From assembly GCA_035254305.1 (NCBI GenBank), contig DATFAS010000059.1, positions 1 through 5,244 of the forward strand: 5,244 bases of DNA, read 5' to 3'. The translations under genes were made by a program, and so were the position numbers. The DNA comes from DATFAS01 sp035254305 (GTDB lineage Bacteria > Bacillota > Bacilli > Aneurinibacillales > RAOX-1). Of this stretch, positions 1 through 5,244 are shown piece by piece. Under the pieces are notes generated by a model that saw only the letters and a list, made by a program, of their open reading frames with translations, made no database searches and was not told the DNA's origin. Each line of letters opens with the position of its first letter. Position 1 is the first letter of the stretch.

Positions 1-1355
1 ATCAGTTATTTCATTCTTCATTCAAAGGACTACTCACATCCTCTGTTGTAGCATATGTTCTTTTATTTGGAATCTTTCTTTTCCATCTAATGAATGAAAC
101 CGGCTTAATTTCCTCCATTGCTTCTTTTATTTCGTGTTCAACACGTGACCCCGTTCAACAGGTCATTCTATTGGTTGTTGCCTTTTCACCTTTAGTAGAA
201 TCAGTGAGTGGATTTGGAATTGCAATCATTGTAGTTGCTCCTATTTTAGTTATGTTAGGATTTAACCGTTATAAAGCAACTATTTTATCCTTAGTTGGGT
301 TAAGTGCAGTGCCTTGGGGGGCACTTGCTACAGGGACAGTCATTGGATCGAACCTAAGTGAGATTCCTTTACAGCAATTAGGGGCTGGAAGTGCATTAAT
401 TGCTCTTCCCACATTTCTCTACTTTGCTTTTATTGCTGCCTATCTTTCTGGAGGTCTTCACGCTATTAAGCAAAGGTGGTTGGAGTTAACCATGGTTTCA
501 GTGAGCCTTGGGGCAACCATTTGGTTATTTAGTAAGTTCATTAGTGTGGAATTGGCTGGGGTTGTTGGCTCTTTGGTCGCAATCGGAGTCGAATTCATTT
601 TTATCCGTTTAGCATTACATCATGAGAAAGAAGCGGCTATAGTAACAGTTACCGAACAAAGCACAGCTGTTGATCAATCGGTGTACGGTATCAGAAAGGC
701 TATGAGCCCTTATTTCTTTTTAACAGGTATGCTTGTGCTGACTAGGATTATTTCACCGCTAGATCATTTCCTAACCACTCATTTGGTTGTAGATTTACCA
801 AGCTATTCTTTTAGATTACCCATTTTGTATTCCCCTGGCTTCTTTCTTTTACTAGCTTGCTTATACACGATATGGATATTCAAAGTTCCAATGAAAATCA
901 TTACAAAATCTCTTCATTCCACCTATAAGCAATGGATACCGGTCACGTTGTCAACAACAGCTTTTGTTGCTATGTCCGAATGTATGTCATCAGCAGGGAT
1001 GATATCTGTTCTAGCACATGCGGCTGTTTTCTCTTTTGGATCTTCCTTAATTTTCATATCCCCTATTATAGCAGGGTTAGGCGGATTCTTAACTGGGAGT
1101 AATACCGGATCGAATGCAATGTTTATTAAGCTACAGGTACAAGCGGCCGGACAATTAGGAATATCTCCTGAGCTCTTAGCCATCGCACAAAACACTAGTG
1201 CTTCACATATGACCATGGCTTCACCATCAAGAGTTCTTCTGGGACTATCCGTCTGTGGGATTCCTGAGGATGAAAGTAAAGTATTACGCCAAATCGGCTT
1301 AATTGCCATAGGTGCAATTCTATTAATCACTATTGTATTAGTAATTTTAATTTAG
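1..1355 (+). CDS. L-lactate permease family transporter (5'-truncated, divergent)
   Basis: This is the C-terminal part, about 450 residues, of a polytopic membrane transporter of the L-lactate permease (LldP/LctP/GlcA) family, whose members import lactate or glycolate across the cytoplasmic membrane. The reading frame stays open from position 3 to the window edge, and the codons before the ATG at 90 encode family-like sequence (SSFKGLL, then a hydrophobic segment). That ATG is therefore internal; family members are usually about 530-560 residues, so roughly 90-110 are missing. Visible family features are ESVSGFG (198-218) followed by a hydrophobic stretch and LGFNRYKA, a loop with TGSNTGSN (1092-1115), and the C-terminal region with AQN..A.....ASPSR (about 1185-1232) ending in a final hydrophobic helix. 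Around ten hydrophobic segments remain. The classical E-G-A-A-G-F-G motif reads ESVSGFG here, so this is a divergent subfamily and the substrate is uncertain. It ends with TAG; no hairpin terminator follows. Confidence 0.85.
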   Translation, partial: QLFHSSFKGLLTSSVVAYVLLFGIFLFHLMNETGLISSIASFISCSTRDPVQQVILLVVAFSPLVESVSGFGIAIIVVAPILVMLGFNRYKATILSLVGLSAVPWGALATGTVIGSNLSEIPLQQLGAGSALIALPTFLYFAFIAAYLSGGLHAIKQRWLELTMVSVSLGATIWLFSKFISVELAGVVGSLVAIGVEFIFIRLALHHEKEAAIVTVTEQSTAVDQSVYGIRKAMSPYFFLTGMLVLTRIISPLDHFLTTHLVVDLPSYSFRLPILYSPGFFLLLACLYTIWIFKVPMKIITKSLHSTYKQWIPVTLSTTAFVAMSECMSSAGMISVLAHAAVFSFGSSLIFISPIIAGLGGFLTGSNTGSNAMFIKLQVQAAGQLGISPELLAIAQNTSASHMTMASPSRVLLGLSVCGIPEDESKVLRQIGLIAIGAILLITIVLVILI

Positions 1356-1368
1356 ATAAAACGCCAAG

Positions 1369-1398
1369 GAATTTTTTTTTTACAACCATGGGATAATA
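1369..1398 (+). promoter_or_regulatory. Candidate sigma-G-type promoter for the germination operon
   Basis: GAATT (1369-1373) and GATAATA (1392-1398) are separated by 18 bases. They resemble the forespore sigma-G elements (-35 gHATR, -10 CATnHTA, spacing 17-18), each with one mismatch: T for R at the end of the -35, and G for the first C of the -10. The site predicts a transcript start near 1405, just upstream of the small ORF at 1433. GerA-type operons are known to be transcribed by sigma-G in the forespore, so the position makes sense. The spacer includes a T-tract. A sigma-A reading of the same -10 (GATAAT) has a poor -35 (GAATTT). This is a by-eye match in AT-rich DNA, so a chance hit is possible. 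Confidence 0.4.
1372..1381 (+). repeat. Ten-T homopolymer tract downstream of the permease gene
   Basis: Ten consecutive T residues begin 17 bases after the permease stop. A T-tract here would suit an intrinsic terminator, but I see no stable GC-rich inverted repeat directly in front of it (the preceding bases are ATAAAACGCCAAGGAA). It also falls in the spacer of the candidate sigma-G promoter. Confidence 0.6.
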
Positions 1399-1420
1399 TT
1401 ACCAATTGATATTCGAATTG

Positions 1421-1427
1421 TAGGTGG
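1421..1427 (+). promoter_or_regulatory. Ribosome binding site of the 37-aa ORF
   Basis: TAGGTGG lies five bases before the ATG at 1433 and matches the anti-Shine-Dalgarno core well enough for Bacillus. It selects the ATG at 1433 over the overlapping ATG at 1428, which sits directly against the site and opens only a 19-codon frame. Confidence 0.55.
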
Positions 1428-1432
1428 ATGGT

Positions 1433-1546
1433 ATGTGGTCAAAGATTTCCAATCTTCTCCCTAGCATGGATATCTGGGTCGGTGCTCTAATTTCCTTTAT
1501 TCTGCCTTTTGGTATCTCACGGCTTTTCCAATGGTTTCGCAGCTAA
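1433..1546 (+). CDS. Small single-pass membrane protein, 37 aa, at head of ger operon
   Basis: This frame encodes 37 residues starting MWSKISNLLP and ending LFQWFRS, with stop TAA at 1544-1546. Residues about 13-29 (DIWVGALISFILPFGIS) are hydrophobic enough for one membrane helix. Three Trp (2, 15, 34) flank or border the helix, and the short tail carries Arg30 and Arg36, which favours a cytosolic C terminus under the positive-inside rule. A ribosome binding site stands in front, and the stop is 29 bases before the A-subunit start, so it is probably the first gene of the germination receptor operon. Some Bacillus germination receptor operons are known to carry a small membrane 'D' protein, but those usually have two membrane helices and are roughly twice this length. 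A link to that group is inference only. I do not recognise a named family. It could also be an upstream leader peptide that affects translation of the A subunit. Confidence 0.6.
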   Translation: MWSKISNLLPSMDIWVGALISFILPFGISRLFQWFRS

Positions 1547-1575
1547 TAAAAGAAATAAGAAAGTAGGATACGGTA

Positions 1576-3123
1576 ATGAAGGGAAGGTTTCATTCTAGGA
1601 AAAGAAGTGAAAGAAATGAACAGAACAATTCCAAACACGCCCTTCAGGATCAGCTAACGATTGCGTATTGTATGGATTCAAACTTAGATGTCATCAAACA
1701 AGAGATTGGTCATAATTCTGATGTGATTTTTCGCAGTTTCCATTTGGGTAGTCCGTTATGGAAAGCTACCGTCATTTATATTGACGGCTTGACAGATACA
1801 TCAGTTCTAAATGAACAAATTATGAAGCCTCTCATGCAAACAAAGGAAAAATCAATTGAAGCACTACACTCTGCTCATAGTGTTAAAGATATGGTTATTT
1901 CATCAGAACTCTTTGTTGGAGATATCAAAATCGTCCAAAGCCTAAAGGATTGCACACAGCAAATTTTATCAGGGAATACAGCCTTAATTATCGACGGATT
2001 AAACGAAATTATCATCTTGGGAACAAATGAATGGGAAGGTCGTTCTGTTGATGAGCCACCATCTGAAGCCCTGGTTCGAGGGCCAAGAGAAGGATTTGTA
2101 GAAGCCTTACGTAAAAATACAGCCATGCTGCGAAGAAAAATAAAAGATCCTAACTTCACCATGATTGATTATACGGTTGGCGTTCGATCCCAAAAAAGCT
2201 TGGTTGTAGTCTATATAAAAGACATTGCAAACACTGATTTAGTAGAAGAGGTAAAGAGCAGAATTGGGCGTATTCAAATTGATGATATTCCTGATTCCGG
2301 CACAATTGAACAATTGATTGAAGATAATTTTCTATCTCCTTTTCCCCAAATTCAAAATACAGAACGACCAGATCGTGTTATTGGGGCAATCCTAGAAGGT
2401 AGAGTAGCAATTCTTGTGGATGGATCTCCTTTTGCCTTGATTGTTCCGGTTACATTCTCGATGTTATTACAGTCCCCAGAGGACTATTATGAACGTTGGA
2501 TAGCGGGATCATTGATCCGAATCCTACGTTTCGGGGCCGTGCTAATTGCCTTATTTCTGCCATCTGTTTATGTAGCCTTTATTTCCTATAACCATGGCCT
2601 AATACCGACTAAGCTTGTTATTTCTATTGCCGCAAACAGAGAAGGGGTTCCCTTTCCTTCCATTATTGAGGCTCTGATTATGGAAGTGACGATTGAAATC
2701 CTTAGAGAGGCAGGAATTAGATTACCGAAATCTATCGGGCAGGCCATAGGGATTGTAGGCGGCCTTGTCATTGGGCAAGCAGCCGTAGAAGCTGGCATCG
2801 TGAGTCCGATTATGGTGATTGTTGTTGCCTTGACAGCTATTTCATCCTTTGCCTCCCCTAACTATGGTGCAGCTATTGCGATTCGAGTCCTCCGATTTGT
2901 ATTAATGATGTTTGCAGCCGTCTTCGGACTTTACGGGGTTATTATTGGTTTTATTTTGATTACTGTACATATCGTTAAACTCAAGAGCTTTGGAGTGAAT
3001 TATGCTGCTCCCTTTACCCCTTATCGCTATAAAGATTGGAAAGACAATCTTCTCCGTATGCCATTTATGATGCTCAAAAGCCGCCCAACGATGAACAAAG
3101 TCAAGGACAAGACACGCCAATAG
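1576..3123 (+). CDS. Spore germination receptor A subunit (GerAA/GerKA family)
   Basis: This 515-residue protein belongs to the GerA family (Pfam GerA), within its usual range of about 480-540. It is the A subunit of a nutrient germinant receptor in the spore inner membrane; recent work on the family proposes that A subunits oligomerise into a nutrient-gated ion channel. Residues 1-300 form the soluble cytosolic part, beginning with a basic, polar tail. Family signatures are EALVRGPREGF (164-174), SPFPQIQNTERPD (254-266), EGRVAILVDGSPFALIVP (274-291), REGVPFPS (355-362), LREAGIRLPKSIGQ (376-389) and VIGQAAVEAGIVSP (398-411). Hydrophobic segments lie at about 318-338, 360-377, 388-408, 410-427 and 437-466. 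The C-terminal tail has the typical YRYKDWKDNLLRMP (483-496). The ATG has TAGGA (1564-1568) seven bases upstream. The B-subunit start follows 20 bases after the stop. I cannot assign it to a named paralogue. Confidence 0.95.
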   Translation: MKGRFHSRKRSERNEQNNSKHALQDQLTIAYCMDSNLDVIKQEIGHNSDVIFRSFHLGSPLWKATVIYIDGLTDTSVLNEQIMKPLMQTKEKSIEALHSAHSVKDMVISSELFVGDIKIVQSLKDCTQQILSGNTALIIDGLNEIIILGTNEWEGRSVDEPPSEALVRGPREGFVEALRKNTAMLRRKIKDPNFTMIDYTVGVRSQKSLVVVYIKDIANTDLVEEVKSRIGRIQIDDIPDSGTIEQLIEDNFLSPFPQIQNTERPDRVIGAILEGRVAILVDGSPFALIVPVTFSMLLQSPEDYYERWIAGSLIRILRFGAVLIALFLPSVYVAFISYNHGLIPTKLVISIAANREGVPFPSIIEALIMEVTIEILREAGIRLPKSIGQAIGIVGGLVIGQAAVEAGIVSPIMVIVVALTAISSFASPNYGAAIAIRVLRFVLMMFAAVFGLYGVIIGFILITVHIVKLKSFGVNYAAPFTPYRYKDWKDNLLRMPFMMLKSRPTMNKVKDKTRQ

Positions 3124-3128
3124 CATAT

Positions 3129-3136
3129 AAAGGAGA
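3129..3136 (+). promoter_or_regulatory. Strong ribosome binding site fixing the B-subunit start
   Basis: AAAGGAGA is a near-perfect Shine-Dalgarno sequence located just after the A-subunit stop codon. The core AGGAG ends eight bases before the in-frame TTG at 3144. No comparable site precedes the ATG at 3036 (the bases before it read AAAGATTGGAAAGACAATC-type coding sequence of the A subunit), so this site decides the start. Confidence 0.8.
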
Positions 3137-3143
3137 TAGCCTC

Positions 3144-4250
3144 TTGATCTTACATCCAAAAGATAAAATTACCCCTACCCAAGCTGCCCTATCAGTTGCT
3201 AGCACTTTAATCGCTTCTGGTATACTTACACTTCCCCATGCCTCTGCTAAAGCAGTGGGGGCTCCAGATGCCTGGATTTCCGTTGCTATTGGTGGAATTC
3301 TAGCTTTAATTGCAGGGTTTATGGTTGCCAGAGTCAGTCAACTTTTCCCACAGCAATCCATGTTTATTTATTGCCCAGTTATTTTCGGTAAATGGATCGG
3401 TAATTTCCTTGCTTTATTGTTTATCCTTTACTGCATTTTAATTGACGGGTATGAGGTTCGAGTTTTAGGTGAAGTAGTCAGAGAGTATGTGTTAGACAAA
3501 ACACCGATTGAAGTTACGATCATTCTTTTTATGTGTGCAGCTTCTTATTTAACAGTTGGTGGGATAAACCCCATTGTAAGGGTTTGTGAACTTTATTTTA
3601 TGCCTACCATTATCGTTGCCTTTTTTCTATTGCTTATTAGTACTCGAAATTTTGAAATTAACAATGTCCTACCCATATTTGGTGAAGGAATTTTACCAAC
3701 CTTGAAAGGCGTTAAATCAACTATCCTTGCTTATATTGGCTTTGAAAATATGTTAATTTGGATTTCATTTATGGATGAGCCAAGAAAGGCCGTAAAATCA
3801 ACTCTTTTAGGAATTGGCATTGCTGCAGTATTGTACGTATTAATTGTTTTTACTGTGATCGGCAATCTTAGTTTTGAAGAAGTCACTACACTTACATGGC
3901 CGACCATGTCTCTGGCAAAAGCTATTGAATTTCCCGGATCTATTTTCGAACGATTAGATTCATTATTTGTAATTATTTGGGTAATTGCAATTTATACGAC
4001 CTTTGTTCCTTTTTACTATTCTGCCTGCCTAGGTTTAGGCCAACTTTTTCGGAGAGATCATTCTTATTTTGTTTATGCCGTTCTACCTTTTATCTATATT
4101 GCTGCTATGTATTTACCTGATTTAAATCATGTATTTAAATTTGGTGATTTTGTTTCTTATTTAGGTTTATTCTTCGGCACTCTCTTCCCTATTGTGTTAT
4201 GGATTGTTTTTAAAATGAGAAAAAAGAAGCTAAGGGATTCGCTTTTATGA
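3144..4250 (+). CDS. Spore germination receptor B subunit (GerAB family, APC-type)
   Basis: This is the membrane B subunit of the germinant receptor (Pfam Spore_permease, amino acid-polyamine-organocation superfamily, LeuT fold). In this family it binds the nutrient germinant rather than working as a known transporter. With the TTG start at 3144 it has 368 residues, very close to the family norm of about 365. The first residues, then read MILHPKDKITPTQ, run straight into helix 1. Ten hydrophobic segments are visible at about 11-31, 41-62, 83-101, 121-137, 150-166, 188-209, 219-240, 270-293, 308-326 and 334-356. Family-like motifs are YEVRVLGE (103-110), the loop DKTP (118-121), NPIVRVCEL (142-150), and ERLDSLFVIIW (269-279) at the start of helix 8. 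An in-frame ATG at 3036 would add 36 polar residues that overlap the A gene by 88 bases and lack a ribosome binding site. The stop TGA overlaps the C-subunit ATG. Confidence 0.93.
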   Translation: MILHPKDKITPTQAALSVASTLIASGILTLPHASAKAVGAPDAWISVAIGGILALIAGFMVARVSQLFPQQSMFIYCPVIFGKWIGNFLALLFILYCILIDGYEVRVLGEVVREYVLDKTPIEVTIILFMCAASYLTVGGINPIVRVCELYFMPTIIVAFFLLLISTRNFEINNVLPIFGEGILPTLKGVKSTILAYIGFENMLIWISFMDEPRKAVKSTLLGIGIAAVLYVLIVFTVIGNLSFEEVTTLTWPTMSLAKAIEFPGSIFERLDSLFVIIWVIAIYTTFVPFYYSACLGLGQLFRRDHSYFVYAVLPFIYIAAMYLPDLNHVFKFGDFVSYLGLFFGTLFPIVLWIVFKMRKKKLRDSLL

Positions 4251-5244
4251 ATAAGATAAAATGGCCCCATATTTTCTTGGCATTCCTACTATTAGTTTTG
4301 ACCACAGGGTGTTGGGACCAACGTGAAATCGAGGATATTGGTATCGTGCTTGGTCTTGCTATCGATAAACCTACTAAGGGTGATCAAAAACTACTTATGA
4401 CCCATCACTTAATTGTTCCTCAAAACATGTCTGGTAAAAAGGGAGGATCCAATCAAAAACCTTATGCGAATCTTAGTATTGAAGGCAATACTCTATTTGC
4501 CCCCGTTCGTGAATTAACGAACCGTTTAGGAAAGCCTCCAAGCTACGAACATTTAAAAATTTTTACAATTAGTGAAGAAATAGCACAGGAGAATGATTTA
4601 CGCCAATTTATAAACTTTTTGTTACGAAATCCAGAATCCAGACGTACAGTAAAAGTGATGATAAGTAAAGGACCAGCATATAAAATTTTCGAACTTAAGC
4701 CCCCCATTATTAATGATCCAGCATTAAAAATGTTAGAATTAAATCGAAATACAAAAATGACACTAACGTTAGCGCCCGATCTTAATCTAGGAACTGTTTC
4801 CGCCAAACTATCGGGAAAAACAAGCTTTATTCTTCAACGAATCGAATCTTTTAAGAATGAATCAACCATAGCCAGTGCTGCAGTAATCAGCGGGAAAACA
4901 GGAAAAATGGTAGGAACTCTTACTTCATCAGAGGTTGAGGGAGTAAATTGGTTACTCGGGAAAGGACAAGGCAAGGGTGGGGTGGTCGAAAGCTTAGATG
5001 ATAAGAGACGTGAGAGGATCGTCTATGAAATTAGAGATCTAAAAACTAAAATAATCCCAGTAATAAAAGATGGGAAATTGTCCTTCACAGTGAATATTAA
5101 AACCGAAGGTTCTTTACGAGAAGACTGGAATTTGCCTGGAAATTCCTTTGATGAGAAGCTTATTAAAGTGTATGAAAAAGACACTGAAAGAAAAATAAAA
5201 GAAACGGCACAAAAAGCATTAAACAAAATCCAAAAGAACCTTAA
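4247..5244 (+). CDS. Spore germination receptor C subunit lipoprotein (GerAC family, 3'-truncated)
   Basis: This frame is open to the window end, giving 332 complete codons. GerAC-family proteins are usually about 370-400 residues, so some 40-70 are missing. The protein starts with a lipoprotein signal peptide: Lys3 and Lys5, a hydrophobic core (9-18), then TTGC with Cys22 as the likely lipidated residue. It is followed by the family signature CWDQREIEDIGIVLGLAID (22-40). Other family-like stretches are NRLGKPPSYEHLKIFTISEE (92-111), AAVISGKTGKMVGTL (211-225), EGVNWLLGKG (231-240) and VNIKTEGSLREDW (282-294), and then a charged, helical C-terminal region. The C subunit sits as a lipoprotein on the outer face of the spore inner membrane with the A and B subunits. 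Its ATG overlaps the B-subunit TGA as ATGA, and AAGGGA (4232-4237) lies nine bases upstream, so translation is probably coupled. Confidence 0.93.
   Translation, partial: MNKIKWPHIFLAFLLLVLTTGCWDQREIEDIGIVLGLAIDKPTKGDQKLLMTHHLIVPQNMSGKKGGSNQKPYANLSIEGNTLFAPVRELTNRLGKPPSYEHLKIFTISEEIAQENDLRQFINFLLRNPESRRTVKVMISKGPAYKIFELKPPIINDPALKMLELNRNTKMTLTLAPDLNLGTVSAKLSGKTSFILQRIESFKNESTIASAAVISGKTGKMVGTLTSSEVEGVNWLLGKGQGKGGVVESLDDKRRERIVYEIRDLKTKIIPVIKDGKLSFTVNIKTEGSLREDWNLPGNSFDEKLIKVYEKDTERKIKETAQKALNKIQKNL

Noticed and set aside
1303..1321. Inverted repeat AATTGC/GCAATT with a 7-base loop near the end of the permease gene
   Set aside because: It is short, lies inside the coding sequence and is not followed by a T-run, so it is unlikely to be a terminator.
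923..1330. Minus-strand frame of 135 codons inside the permease gene
   Set aside because: It is antisense to a clearly conserved coding region, and its translation shows no recognisable domain; it is a shadow frame.
1403..1420. CAATT/AATTG inverted repeat containing the palindrome ATTCGAAT, near the predicted transcript start
   Set aside because: A possible operator by position, but short and AT-rich with no known matching regulator; chance is the simpler explanation.
1428..1487. Alternative 19-codon frame starting at ATG 1428
   Set aside because: Its ATG abuts the ribosome binding site with no spacer, and the frame lacks the clear membrane helix seen in the overlapping frame from 1433.
1875..2162. 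Minus-strand frame of 95 codons inside the A-subunit gene
   Set aside because: It lies opposite conserved GerA-family sequence and has no recognisable motif.
2586..2798. Minus-strand frame of 70 codons inside the A-subunit gene
   Set aside because: It lies opposite the most conserved membrane part of the A subunit; a shadow frame.
2902..3159. Minus-strand frame of 85 codons across the A/B gene junction
   Set aside because: It would cover the A-subunit 3' end and the B-subunit ribosome binding site, with no domain or context support.
4543..4806. Minus-strand frame of 87 codons inside the C-subunit gene
   Set aside because: It is antisense to the GerAC-family coding sequence, with no support of its own.
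5023..5226. Minus-strand frame of 67 codons near the window end
   Set aside because: It is antisense to the C-subunit gene, whose sense frame is open and family-like through the same bases.

Overview
The window looks like chromosomal DNA of an endospore-forming Firmicute, most likely Bacillaceae. It is AT-rich, has strong AGGAG-type ribosome binding sites, uses a TTG start in one gene, and carries a GerA-type spore germination receptor operon, which is found only in spore formers. All genes are on the plus strand. I cannot name the genus or species from the sequence.

Layout: positions 1-1355 hold the 3' part of a gene for a divergent member of the L-lactate permease (LldP/LctP, Pfam Lactate_perm) family; its 5' end lies outside the window. 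Positions 1356-1432 are a short intergenic region with a T-tract and a possible sigma-G-type promoter, but no convincing hairpin terminator. Positions 1433-1546 encode a 37-residue, single-pass, Trp-rich membrane peptide with its own ribosome binding site. It is followed by a GerA-type A subunit (1576-3123), a B subunit (best start TTG at 3144, end 4250) and a C subunit (4247 to the window end, 3' end missing).

The last four genes look like one transcription unit: gaps are 29 bp (small ORF to A) and 20 bp (A to B), and B and C overlap by 4 bp (ATGA). From family knowledge, A (membrane protein with a large cytosolic N-terminal domain, thought to form an oligomeric ion channel), B (APC/LeuT-like nutrient-binding subunit) and C (lipoprotein) assemble in the spore inner membrane as a germinant receptor that senses small nutrients and starts germination. 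Which nutrient this receptor senses cannot be read from the sequence, and I did not assign it to a named paralogue (gerA, gerB, gerK or another).

The receptor operon and permease are ordinary members of known families. The items most worth a second look are the unlisted 37-aa peptide at the operon head, the TTG start of the B subunit (replacing an over-long ATG start) and the candidate forespore promoter. I found no novel multi-gene system, CRISPR array, RNA gene or mobile element.
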